A stretch of DNA of 64,000 nucleotides, from assembly GCF_002204745.1 (NCBI RefSeq), contig NZ_NIRR01000009.1:1-64000 (forward strand), given 5' to 3'. Made by a program: the position numbers and the translations under genes. A model generated the notes under the pieces. The model was not told the origin of the DNA. It saw only the letters and a list, made by a program, of their open reading frames with translations, and searched no databases. The DNA is from Hymenobacter amundsenii (GTDB lineage: Bacteria; Bacteroidota; Bacteroidia; Cytophagales; Hymenobacteraceae). Numbering within the stretch: the stretch's first letter is position 1; each line of letters starts with the position of its first letter. Shown in pieces: positions 1 to 8,560 of the stretch.

Positions 1-38
1 CGGCCGGTTCAACTGAATATATTCAGTTGAACCGGCCG
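1..38. repeat. perfect 38-bp palindrome, probable terminator
   Basis: The first 38 bases are fully self-complementary (CGGCCGGTTCAACTGAATAT and its mirror). The palindrome lies 70 bp past the stop of the minus-strand lipoprotein gene. A very stable hairpin here could end transcription from either side, but the neighbour on the left is outside the window. Confidence 0.6.
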
Positions 39-107
39 TTTCGGGTACGAGCATTACGCCTGTTAAGCAACGCGGAAACTTCCGAAGCGGAAACCTCGCG
101 GTGGGGT

Positions 108-1058
108 TTACCGCCGGGTGCTGGGAATTCGGAATTGCAGGCCCAGGCTCGGGATGAACGTGAGGCCGCTGAGCTTGGCGGTTTTGTTGTTGAGCAGCTG
201 ATACTCGCCGTAGTTCTGGTAGTACACCGACAGGGCCGGAATCACGTAGGCGTAGCGGTAACCGAGCTTGGCGTTGAAGAAGGCCCCGAACGAGCCGAAG
301 TTGCGCCGCTCGGTAGGCAGGTCCGGCACCTTGCCCGTCACGAAACCACTACCGGGGCCATTGAATAGCTGGCCCGGCGTGAGGCCGTAGCGCACAAATG
401 TGTGGGCGTACACCACCCCATAGGAAATGGCCCCAATTTCCTCTTCCACCCCCAACGAGCGGCTGAACACCAGCGGCACAATCAGGTCGTGGCGGCTAGC
501 CTGGAAGCCGAGCAGCGCGTTTACATCGTCGAGGAATGGGATGTTGGGCAGCTGGGTGCGCTGGGTGGCGTACTGCAGCCCGATGCTGCCGTAGGTGGCG
601 CCGGCCTCCCGGGTCCCGGGGTTCTCCACCGTGCCCACCGGCCCCAGAAACTGGTACATGGCGTCGAAAACGTGCGAGCCGAAAGCGTACTTGTAGCCCA
701 CATCGAACCGCTCGATAACCCCGTAGCGCAGGTACAGGTCTGAGGAAGGCCGCACTGGGTCGAGGGCGTAAGCAATGGCGGCAACCTGCAGGTTTTCCAC
801 CGTCTGATTGTAGCGCACGGTGTCGTTGGCGGCTTTATTAGCCAGGTCCTGGGCGGCCGATTTGAGCGTGGAGCCCGCCTTGCTGATGGTTTCGGTGGGC
901 AGGTTGAATGAGAGGTTGCCCCCTACCCGAAACTCGCCCCGGGGCGTAACCTTGCCGGTACTCACGATGGCCCGCGGGGCGGTGCAGGAAGCCGACAACA
1001 GGAGTGCCGCACCGCCAAGCAGCCCGGCTGCGTAGCGCAACGAAAAAAATCTGGTCAT
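108..1058 (-). CDS. outer-membrane-associated lipoprotein, unknown function
   Basis: A 316-residue protein with a lipoprotein signal. A hydrophobic stretch (residues 9-22) ends in a lipobox with Cys25, so it should be lipidated and exported. The mature part is rich in alternating aromatic and polar residues (segments such as LGYRYAYVIPALSVYY) and ends near LGLQFRIP, which suggests a beta-barrel-like outer-membrane protein. I chose the ATG at 1058 because it puts the signal peptide at the N-terminus; an in-frame ATG 33 bases upstream adds a charged leader. It stands alone between two hairpins. No family is recognised. Confidence 0.75.
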   Translation of the reverse strand: MTRFFSLRYAAGLLGGAALLLSASCTAPRAIVSTGKVTPRGEFRVGGNLSFNLPTETISKAGSTLKSAAQDLANKAANDTVRYNQTVENLQVAAIAYALDPVRPSSDLYLRYGVIERFDVGYKYAFGSHVFDAMYQFLGPVGTVENPGTREAGATYGSIGLQYATQRTQLPNIPFLDDVNALLGFQASRHDLIVPLVFSRSLGVEEEIGAISYGVVYAHTFVRYGLTPGQLFNGPGSGFVTGKVPDLPTERRNFGSFGAFFNAKLGYRYAYVIPALSVYYQNYGEYQLLNNKTAKLSGLTFIPSLGLQFRIPSTRR

Positions 1059-1142
1059 AAGGAAGGAAGCCGAACGGGAATGGTTGGCCACCCCGGGCCA
1101 AAACCGGGCCGAAGGTAAGCAGGGAGAAGTTGCGGGAAAAAT

Positions 1143-1180
1143 AACCGGGCCCGCAGGATGAATGTCCTGCGGGCCCGGTT
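1143..1180 (-). terminator. rho-independent terminator of desaturase gene
   Basis: There are 16-bp perfect arms (1143-1158 and 1165-1180) around a 6-base loop. On the minus strand they are followed by ATTTTTCCC. The hairpin lies 30 bp beyond the desaturase stop. Confidence 0.8.
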
Positions 1181-1209
1181 GCCAGTTTTGTATTTGTTCG
1201 CCTAACTAC

Positions 1210-2328
1210 TCAGGCCGCTATCCGCTCACGGGGTTGTTGCGCCTGCTCGTAAGCCTCGGCGCCCAGCCGCTTCAGCATCCGGCGGTGCGACTGTAAGGCC
1301 CCTAAAAACGTCTGGTTCTCTATGTAGGGCACATCAAACTCCTGGGCTGTGGTGCGCAGAATCTGCGAGAGGGCGGGGTAATGAATGTGGCAGACCTTGG
1401 GGAATAAGTGGTGCTCGATCTGGCGGTTGAGCCCGCCGCACAGGAAGCTGGCCAGGGCGCTATCGGGGGCAAAGTTGGCGGTGGTCCGCATTTGGTGCAC
1501 GGCCCAGGCTTCCTGCATATCGCCCTGCTCGTTGGGCAGCGGGAAAGCCGTACCCTCTACCACGTGGGCCAGCTGAAACACGAGGCCCAGCACCAGTCCT
1601 TCCACGAAGTGCATGCCCACGAAGCCGATGATAAACTGCCACCACGTGATATCGAGCACCACCAGCGGCAGCACAATGAACAGCACATAGTAGATGGCTT
1701 TGTAAAAGAACAGGTTGAAGTATTCGCGGCGCGGGTGGTTGGCCACCTGTTGCCCGATTTTGGGTTGGAAGAACTTCACGTAATCCTTGCGCAACACCCA
1801 CGAAAGCGAGGCCAGCCCGTACACCGGAAACGCGTACCAGTGCTGAAACCGCTGAATCCAGCGCACCGGCTCCTGCTCATCGAGCCGGATCAGGCCGGGC
1901 GCCACTTCGATGTCCTCGTCGTGGCCGGCAATGTTGGTGTAGGTGTGGTGGACTACGTTGTGGGTGATGTTCCAGACGTAGGGGCTGGCTCCGATCAGGT
2001 TAAAAATCAGCCCCAGGCCTTTATTGACGCGCTTGCTGGCCGAAAACGAGCCGTGCATGGCGTCGTGGCACACATTGAAACCGATGAAGGCGCACACCGC
2101 CCCGAGCGCCGCCGCCAGACCGGCCATGGCGGCCACGCCGAACTGGTTCGACATAATTAGTCCGTAGAGTAGCACGAAGGCTCCCAGGAAGAAGGCGGTT
2201 TTGGCCCACATGGCCCCGTTGGCGTGGCGGGAAAGGTTATTTTCCTGAAAGTAGGCGTCGGCCCGTTGGCGTACCGTAGCAAAGAAAGTAGAGCGCTGGA
2301 CGTTGGTAAATTTCAGGGGCTTCGACAT
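1210..2328 (-). CDS. fatty acid desaturase (membrane di-iron, front-end type)
   Basis: A 372-residue integral membrane acyl-lipid or acyl-CoA desaturase that introduces a double bond using a di-iron centre. All three histidine boxes are present: HDAMH at 88-92, HNVVHH at 123-128 and QIEHH at 303-307. The Gln-variant third box is typical of the linoleoyl-CoA/delta-6 group, but no cytochrome b5 domain is fused. Membrane segments are near residues 43-85 and 210-255. The ATG at 2328 is preferred; a longer in-frame version to 2526 would add a 66-residue basic leader with no family support. It has its own terminator. It probably adjusts membrane fluidity, and the exact regiospecificity cannot be read from sequence. 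Confidence 0.9.
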   Translation of the reverse strand: MSKPLKFTNVQRSTFFATVRQRADAYFQENNLSRHANGAMWAKTAFFLGAFVLLYGLIMSNQFGVAAMAGLAAALGAVCAFIGFNVCHDAMHGSFSASKRVNKGLGLIFNLIGASPYVWNITHNVVHHTYTNIAGHDEDIEVAPGLIRLDEQEPVRWIQRFQHWYAFPVYGLASLSWVLRKDYVKFFQPKIGQQVANHPRREYFNLFFYKAIYYVLFIVLPLVVLDITWWQFIIGFVGMHFVEGLVLGLVFQLAHVVEGTAFPLPNEQGDMQEAWAVHQMRTTANFAPDSALASFLCGGLNRQIEHHLFPKVCHIHYPALSQILRTTAQEFDVPYIENQTFLGALQSHRRMLKRLGAEAYEQAQQPRERIAA

Positions 2329-2690
2329 GCGGTAACCGTTGCGCGGGTCCGCCGCCGAAGCCACGTCACCACTGGTAAATTCAGAAAGAAGAGAATAGCG
2401 TAGAAAACGTGAAGATAAGGCTTTGCCCGGCAAGCCCCTAGCCTTCATGCGGCGGCTGTTATGTTGGATTGGGGGCCTTTGGTGCAACTGGTCCGGCAAA
2501 GGCCGAAGTCGTTGTGCTACCATCACTGGGGAAAGGCCTCGCGCAGGGTAACCGGCTTTGGCCGGGTTTGGTTCGACAGGTCTGGGGCCAGGGCGGCGGC
2601 AGATGGCTCCTAAAGTAGGTTACCAAATTGTTATGCCCCCGGTGGAAAAGCCGTAACTTTCCCTTCCATTTTTCGATTTTTCGCCTTCTC
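2329..2690. other. divergent intergenic region between desaturase and xdhA
   Basis: This 362-bp spacer separates two divergently transcribed genes. It has no convincing coding sequence. It should carry both promoters, and the xdhA one is listed separately. Confidence 0.6.
2628..2661 (+). promoter_or_regulatory. candidate Bacteroidetes promoter for xdhA
   Basis: TTG at 2628-2630 and TAACTTTC at 2654-2661 are spaced 23 bp apart. They match the Bacteroidetes pattern TTG-N17-23-TAnnTTTG with one mismatch. The box ends 29 bp before the xdhA ATG. Confidence 0.4.
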
Positions 2691-4181
2691 ATGCTCCAGT
2701 TTTACCTCAACGACCAGCTCTTGCGCACCGACCAGCCAGCCGGCAGTACCCTGCTCGATTTCGTGCGCTACGACCAGCACCTGAAGGGCACCAAAATCGG
2801 GTGCCGCGAGGGCGACTGCGGGGCCTGCACGGTGCTGGTAGGCGAGCTCGACGCGGCCGGCGAAACGGTGCGCTACCAGGCCATGACCTCCTGCCTGACG
2901 CCGCTCGGCAACGCCCACGGCAAGCACGTGGTTACAGTCGAAGGCATCAACGCGGTCCGCGGCACGCTCACGCCGGTGCAGCAGGCTATTGTGGCCGAGG
3001 GCGGCTCGCAGTGCGGGTTCTGCACGGTAGGCTTCGTGATGAGCCTGACGGGCCACGCCTTGAGCCCGGCCGCCAGCAAGCCCGAATCGGTGCTGGCGTC
3101 CATCGATGGCAACATTTGCCGCTGCACCGGCTACAAGAGCCTGGAGCGGGCCGCCGCCCAACTCCACGAGCAGCTAACCGAGCGCCCCGCCGCCGCCCAG
3201 CTGGATTGGCTGGCCGCCGAAGGCTTCGTGCCCGCCTATTTCGCCACCCTGCCCGCCAGGCTCCGGGCCCTGCGCGACGCTGCCGCGGCCGGTGCAGACG
3301 GCGGCGCCGAGGGCACATCCGAAACCATCCGTCCCACCCCTACCGGCCCCGATGCGCCCGCGGCAGCCCGCGCCCGCGTACTGGGCGGCGGTACCGATTT
3401 GCTGGTTCAGCAGCCCGAGCAGCTGCGGGCCCAAGCCGTGGAGCTGGTGTTCGATGATGCCAGCCGCCGCGGCATCCGCCGCAACGCCGACACTTTTTAT
3501 ATCGGCGCGGCCACCACGGCCCAGCAGCTACTCGAATCGGAAGAGCTGCGGGCGGTGCTGCCGAAACTGCCGCAGTACCTGAAGCTGGTCAGCAGCACCC
3601 CAATCCGCCAGATGGGCACTGTGGCCGGCAACTTCGTCAACGCCTCGCCCATCGGCGACCTCACCATCATGTTTTTGGCCCTGGGGGCCGATATCGAGCT
3701 GGAAAATGCTGCTGGCCAGCGCCGCTGGCTACCGTTGGCCGACTTCTACCTCGATTACAAGAAGCTGGCGAAAACCGCCGATGAGCAGGTAACCGAAATC
3801 CGGTTTCCGGCCCCGGCGCTGGCCCCGGCCGAGCATTTCAACTTCGAGAAAGTATCCAAGCGCACCCACCTCGACATTGCCAGCGTGAACACTGCCGCCT
3901 GGCTGCAGCTGGAAGGCGGCCTGATCCGGGCCGGCCGCCTCTCGGCCGGGGGTGTGGGCCCGGTGCCGCTGCTGCTGCGCCGCACCGCCGCCGCGTTGCT
4001 TGGCCAGCCGCCCACCCTCGAAACCCTGCGCCAGGCCCAGGCCGTGGCCCAGGAAGAAATTAGCCCCATCGGCGACGTGCGCGGCACCGAGCAGTACAAG
4101 CGCCTGCTGCTGCACCAACTGCTGGAGGCGCACTTCGTGGAAATGGGACTGCTGGCCGAGCTGGCCGAGCCGCAGGACTAG
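2691..4181 (+). CDS. xdhA: xanthine dehydrogenase, iron-sulfur/FAD subunit
   Basis: The 496-residue small subunit of xanthine dehydrogenase passes electrons from the molybdenum site through two 2Fe-2S clusters to FAD and NAD+. The plant-ferredoxin-type cluster uses Cys38, Cys43, Cys46 and Cys68. The second cluster has CGFC (108-111) and CRC (143-145). The FAD domain from about residue 215 carries LGGGTDLL and the TVAGN motif, followed by the CO-dehydrogenase flavoprotein C-terminal domain. The ATG at 2691 starts directly at the ferredoxin fold. Its Moco-binding partner xdhB follows after a 238-bp spacer filled with an inverted repeat. The role is purine catabolism, xanthine or hypoxanthine to urate. 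Confidence 0.93.
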   Translation: MLQFYLNDQLLRTDQPAGSTLLDFVRYDQHLKGTKIGCREGDCGACTVLVGELDAAGETVRYQAMTSCLTPLGNAHGKHVVTVEGINAVRGTLTPVQQAIVAEGGSQCGFCTVGFVMSLTGHALSPAASKPESVLASIDGNICRCTGYKSLERAAAQLHEQLTERPAAAQLDWLAAEGFVPAYFATLPARLRALRDAAAAGADGGAEGTSETIRPTPTGPDAPAAARARVLGGGTDLLVQQPEQLRAQAVELVFDDASRRGIRRNADTFYIGAATTAQQLLESEELRAVLPKLPQYLKLVSSTPIRQMGTVAGNFVNASPIGDLTIMFLALGADIELENAAGQRRWLPLADFYLDYKKLAKTADEQVTEIRFPAPALAPAEHFNFEKVSKRTHLDIASVNTAAWLQLEGGLIRAGRLSAGGVGPVPLLLRRTAAALLGQPPTLETLRQAQAVAQEEISPIGDVRGTEQYKRLLLHQLLEAHFVEMGLLAELAEPQD

Positions 4182-4200
4182 GTATTTGGAGTGAGTTAGA

Positions 4201-4354
4201 GCTAGCGACTAGCTCCCCTCCTCAGATGAGGAGGGGTTGGGGGTGGTTGACAATCGTTGAACAGCCTCTATAGATTCTATAAATTAGCTCATCGTTCTGG
4301 CAGCATCAACCACCCCCAGCCCCTCCTTTCCAAGGAGGGGAGCTAGTCGCTAGC
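4201..4354. repeat. 154-bp inverted repeat (MITE-like) between xdhA and xdhB
   Basis: A 22-bp left arm (4201-4222) is exactly complementary to 4333-4354. An inner pair, 4238-4250 with 4306-4318, is also complementary. Each half contains its own small hairpin with a CCCCTCCT core. The arrangement looks like a nonautonomous palindromic element. It may act as a transcription barrier or RNA-stability element between the two subunit genes. Confidence 0.7.
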
Positions 4355-4419
4355 CTCAGCATATTTCCCCAGCTTCCGCCCACCCCCAAATCTTCCCTTC
4401 AACCCTCCTACTTAAACGC

Positions 4420-6717
4420 GTGAACCACCTCGACCCCATCCGCCACGTGCGCGGCGAATCGCAGTACCTCGACGATGTGCCGGTGCAGCACGGCACGCTG
4501 TACGCGGCGGTGGTGGAGTCGCCGCTGGCCCACGGGCGGCTGCTGGCCATTGATGCCACGGCCGCGCTGGCGTTGCCCGGGGTGGTGCGTGTGCTCACGG
4601 CCGCCGATATTCCCGGCACCAACCAGATTGGCGGCATCGTGCCCGACGAGCCCCTGCTGGCCGAAGGCCACGTGCACTTCCGGGGCCAGCCGGTGGCCCT
4701 GGTGCTGGCCGAATCGGAGCATGCCGCCCACGCCGCACTGGCTCTTGTGCGGGTAGAGGTGGAGCCACTGCCCATCATCACCGATCCGCGGGTAGCGGCC
4801 GCCGCGGGCGAGCTGCTGGTGCCGCCGCGCACGTTCCAAATCGGCGACTCGGGCGCGGCCTGGGCGGGGTGCACCCACGTGTTTGCAGGTGTAGCCGAAT
4901 CGGGCGGACAGGAGCATTTGTATATCGAAACCCAAGGCGCTTATGCCTTCCCGACTGAAATGGGTGGGGTGCGCATCATCTCTTCGACCCAGGGACCCAC
5001 GGCCGTGCAGCGCCACACGGCCCACGTGCTGGGCCTGGGCATGCACCAGGTAGAAGTGGATGTGACCCGGCTCGGGGGCGGGTTCGGGGGCAAGGAAGAC
5101 CAGGCCACGCCCTGGGGCGCCTTAGCGGCTTTGGGTGCGTTCGTGACGCGCCGGCCGGTAAAGCTGGCCCTCGACCGCATGGCCGACCTGCGCATGACCG
5201 GCAAGCGCCACCCCTACTCCTCCGACTTCAAAATCGGGCTCGATGCTGAGCTGAAGATAGTGGCTTACGAAGTCACGTTTTACCAGAACGGCGGCGCGGC
5301 GGCCGATTTGTCGCCGGCCGTGCTGGAGCGTACGCTGTTTCATTGCACCAATGCCTATTTCATTCCGAACGTAACGGCCACGGCCTATAGCTGCCGCACC
5401 AACCTGCCGCCCAACACCGCCTTCCGGGGCTTCGGCGGGCCCCAGGGCATGTTCGTGATGGAATCGGCGCTGGCCTGCGCGGCTGAAGCGTTGGGCCTGG
5501 AAACGGCCGAGCTTCAGCGCCGCAACCTGCTGCGCGAGGGCGACCTGTTCCCCTACCGCCAGCCGGCCGAGATGTGCCACGCCGAGCAGGCCTGGGACAC
5601 GGCCGCCGCGAAGTTCGACCTGCCGGGCCGCCGCCGCGAGGTGGCCGCCTTCAACGAAGCTCACCGCTGGCAGAAAAAAGGGCTAGCCCTAATGCCCATC
5701 TGTTTCGGCATCTCGTTCACCAAAACCGCCATGAACCAGGCCCGGGCGCTGGTCCATATTTACACCGACGGCTCGGTGGGCGTGAGCACCGGGGCTGTGG
5801 AAATGGGCCAGGGCGTGAACACCAAAATTGCCCAGGTGGCCGCCCGCACGCTCGGCATTCCGCTGCACCGCATCAAGGTGGAAAGCACCAACACCACCCG
5901 CGTGGCCAACACCTCGCCCTCGGCCGCCTCCGCCACCGCCGACCTCAATGGCAAAGCCACCGAACTGGCCTGCCTGGCCCTGCGCGAGCGGCTGCTGCGC
6001 CTCGCCGCCACCGAGCTGCGCATGGACTACGAGGGCCTGCACATTGAGCACGAGCAGGTGCTGGCCGCCGGCAAACCCGCCGACACGAACTGGGAGAAGC
6101 TGGTATCGGCCGCCTACTGGCAGCGGGTGTCGCTCAGCGAAAACGCTCACTACGCCACGCCCGACCTGCACTTCGATGCCACCACCAACCAGGGCCACCC
6201 CTTCGCCTACCACGTGTACGGCACGGCCCTGACCACCGTGCGCGTGGACTGTCGCCGCGGCACTTACGTGGTGGAGGCCGTGGAGCTGGCCCACGATTTC
6301 GGCCAGAGCCTGCACCAGCAAATTGATAGGGGCCAGATTGAGGGCGGCGTGGTGCAGGGCATCGGCTGGATGACGATGGAAGACCTGGCTTACAACACCG
6401 AGGGACGTCTGCTGAGCAACTCACTCAACAGCTACAAAATCCCCGACCTCTACGCCGCCCCCGCCACGCTGGCCGTGCACTTTCTTGACACGCCCGGCCA
6501 CCCGCTGGCCGTACTGCGCTCCAAGGCCGTGGGCGAGCCCCCGCTCATGTACGGCCTTGGCACGTACTTCGCCCTCCGCGCCGCCGTGCGGGCCTTCCAG
6601 CGCCACACGCCCCTGCCGTTTTCCGCCCCCATGACGCCGGAGAAGGTGCTGGTGAGCTTGTACCCGGAGTTTGTGGGGCCGAGAGAAACGGTGGCGGTGG
6701 CGGCGACGCGGGGATAG
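4420..6717 (+). CDS. xdhB: xanthine dehydrogenase, molybdopterin-binding subunit
   Basis: The 765-residue large subunit carries the molybdenum cofactor and the hydroxylation site. It begins with the HVRGES...LDDV segment typical of XdhB, with a GTG start at 4420. Further landmarks are the Moco-binding GGGFGGKE loop, FRGFGGPQG, and VGEPP near residue 706, whose Glu is the catalytic base in the family. The length matches stand-alone bacterial XdhB. Transcription continues in the same direction into an unrelated AT-rich gene, then a membrane protein and xdhC, so the accessory factor is separated from its targets. Confidence 0.93.
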   Translation: MNHLDPIRHVRGESQYLDDVPVQHGTLYAAVVESPLAHGRLLAIDATAALALPGVVRVLTAADIPGTNQIGGIVPDEPLLAEGHVHFRGQPVALVLAESEHAAHAALALVRVEVEPLPIITDPRVAAAAGELLVPPRTFQIGDSGAAWAGCTHVFAGVAESGGQEHLYIETQGAYAFPTEMGGVRIISSTQGPTAVQRHTAHVLGLGMHQVEVDVTRLGGGFGGKEDQATPWGALAALGAFVTRRPVKLALDRMADLRMTGKRHPYSSDFKIGLDAELKIVAYEVTFYQNGGAAADLSPAVLERTLFHCTNAYFIPNVTATAYSCRTNLPPNTAFRGFGGPQGMFVMESALACAAEALGLETAELQRRNLLREGDLFPYRQPAEMCHAEQAWDTAAAKFDLPGRRREVAAFNEAHRWQKKGLALMPICFGISFTKTAMNQARALVHIYTDGSVGVSTGAVEMGQGVNTKIAQVAARTLGIPLHRIKVESTNTTRVANTSPSAASATADLNGKATELACLALRERLLRLAATELRMDYEGLHIEHEQVLAAGKPADTNWEKLVSAAYWQRVSLSENAHYATPDLHFDATTNQGHPFAYHVYGTALTTVRVDCRRGTYVVEAVELAHDFGQSLHQQIDRGQIEGGVVQGIGWMTMEDLAYNTEGRLLSNSLNSYKIPDLYAAPATLAVHFLDTPGHPLAVLRSKAVGEPPLMYGLGTYFALRAAVRAFQRHTPLPFSAPMTPEKVLVSLYPEFVGPRETVAVAATRG

Positions 6718-6790
6718 TGGGATTGTGAGTTGCGAGATTCAAGGTTGCGATAATTCATTTTTGCTTAAAACAACGCTTTTAAATCAAATT

Positions 6791-7753
6791 ATGACCCTGA
6801 AAGAAGCTGTCCTGAAATCCCTTGAGGAACTAGGTAAACTGGCAACTCACAATGATGTATGTGGTTATATCGTCAATAAAGCTTACTACGACTTTGGGGC
6901 GGCTAAAACCCCTGCTTCCACAGTTTCGGCATTACTTGGAGACTTTGTCCGCAAAGGAGATTCCCGGGTAAAAAGAGTAAGTACAGGAAAAGGAAATTTC
7001 AGCTACTACTTAAGCAAATACGAAGAATCAATTTTCCCTTTAACTAGTAGCACTTCTCAGATAGCACCATCAACTATCCAAAAGCAAACAAATTATAGTG
7101 AGAGAAGCTTACACAAATTATTTAGCACGTATCTGAAGAGTGTAAATATTTCTTCTAAAACAATTTATCATGAACAATCAGCGAATAGTAAAGATAGCAA
7201 CCAAAAATGGATTCATCCGGATATGGTTGGCGTCGATTTCACTAGCCTTCACACGAAAACCAGCCAAATTTTTATCAAGTCCATCAGCGTTGAAGAGTCA
7301 TTTAAACTAACTTCTTACGAATTAAAGCGAGAGATAAATACTGACTATGATTTAAAACAAGCCTATTTCCAAGCAGTGTCAAATTCAAGCTGGGCTAATT
7401 TTGGCTATCTAGTTGCTTTCGAGATAAGTGATAATTTAAGTGACGAAATAAGTAGACTAAACCAGTCCTTTGGAATTGGTGTGATAGAAATCAAAGCTAA
7501 TCCTTACGAGAGCAAAATCACACATCCTTCAAGATTCAAAAGCCTTGATTTTAAAACCATAGACAAACTATGTCATATCAATAACGATTTCGATAAATTC
7601 ATAGACAAAATAGATAAAATATTGAAAGCACAAGATGGTTATGTAAAATCAAGCGAAAGAGAACTTGATGAGTTTTGCGATATTTCTTTTAAATCAGAAG
7701 CCGAATGTCTGGCATACTGCAAGGAGCATAACATACCAATCACCGATAATTAA
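6791..7753 (+). CDS. HARE-HTH domain protein with PD-(D/E)XK-like nuclease domain
   Basis: A 320-residue protein resembling the COG2958 type. Residues 1-70 match a HARE winged-helix fold (LKSLEELGKLATHNDV near the start), a domain known from restriction enzymes and chromatin regulators. The C-terminal half contains HPDMVGVD (142-149), then YELK (176-179) and a Gln at 195 (FQAVSNSSWANFGYLVAF). The spacing fits a PD-(D/E)XK nuclease core with D144, E177 and K179. Base composition is strikingly AT-rich against GC-rich neighbours, which points to horizontal gain. No methyltransferase is adjacent. I infer a stand-alone defence nuclease or DNA-binding regulator; the substrate is unknown. Confidence 0.75.
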   Translation: MTLKEAVLKSLEELGKLATHNDVCGYIVNKAYYDFGAAKTPASTVSALLGDFVRKGDSRVKRVSTGKGNFSYYLSKYEESIFPLTSSTSQIAPSTIQKQTNYSERSLHKLFSTYLKSVNISSKTIYHEQSANSKDSNQKWIHPDMVGVDFTSLHTKTSQIFIKSISVEESFKLTSYELKREINTDYDLKQAYFQAVSNSSWANFGYLVAFEISDNLSDEISRLNQSFGIGVIEIKANPYESKITHPSRFKSLDFKTIDKLCHINNDFDKFIDKIDKILKAQDGYVKSSERELDEFCDISFKSEAECLAYCKEHNIPITDN

Positions 7754-7982
7754 CTCAAGATAATCACATTCAAATGATATATAATATATTTAATTGTTTT
7801 TAACTCCAGGTATTGAATAGGTCAGAAACTGCAGGAGGCTGATACCCTCGTGGCTTCAGCCTCCGGCAGTTTTCTGAGTAGCCCAGGGCTTTGGAGAAGA
7901 AACCGGGCAGAAGCTGCCCGCAAGGCGCTGCCTGCATCATCAGGTATATAAAGTCGGTGGGCCTGATTCGATTCTCTTTCCT

Positions 7983-8537
7983 ATGACGCCGGGAAAGGTT
8001 CTCGTATTTTTGCGCTCCTGTTTTTTTACCACCCCTCCCCGCTTGGAACTCGCCACTTATATCCAGCCCCGCAACCTCGTCCGCGGCTTCCTGATTTACG
8101 CCGCCGGCGACACCGCCGCTGCTTTGTTGCTCCACGAATTTTCTTGGTCGCGCCTGATCGGCATGGCCCTCATCGGGGGGCTGCTCTACTCGGTGGAAGT
8201 ACCGGCGTATTTCCGCTGGATTGATAACCGCCTCCCCCCTGGCCCGGGCGCCAGTGCGGGGCGGCGCTGGGGCCGGGCGGCCCTGTCGCTGGCCTACTTC
8301 AACCCGCTCTGGATTGCCCGCCACTTCGTGTTTCTGCGCCTCGTCAGCGGCCACCCCGAGCAGGTAACGTTGGATTTGCTGCCGTTGGCTACCAAGTCGT
8401 TTCTGATCAACGCTCCGGTTTCGCTGCTGGTGAATTACTACATCCAGAACAAGGTGTCGGCCGAGTGGCGGTTCGTAGCCAGCGCCATTTTCTCGGGCAT
8501 CATGGCCGTTTATTACGCCGTGAGTGCCACTTGGTAA
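7983..8537 (+). CDS. small integral membrane protein, unknown function
   Basis: A 184-residue protein with several predicted membrane segments (about residues 28-50, 55-73, 95-120 and 145-180), many aromatic residues and no signal peptide. I do not recognise a family. It ends 23 bp before the GTG start of xdhC and so is probably co-transcribed with it, after the AT-rich insertion. A small hairpin, CGGGCAGAAGCTGCCCG, lies upstream at about 7906-7922. A link to molybdenum-enzyme maturation is only suggested by position. Confidence 0.7.
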   Translation: MTPGKVLVFLRSCFFTTPPRLELATYIQPRNLVRGFLIYAAGDTAAALLLHEFSWSRLIGMALIGGLLYSVEVPAYFRWIDNRLPPGPGASAGRRWGRAALSLAYFNPLWIARHFVFLRLVSGHPEQVTLDLLPLATKSFLINAPVSLLVNYYIQNKVSAEWRFVASAIFSGIMAVYYAVSATW

Positions 8538-8560
8538 TCACCCCACCCCTACCTGCCCCC

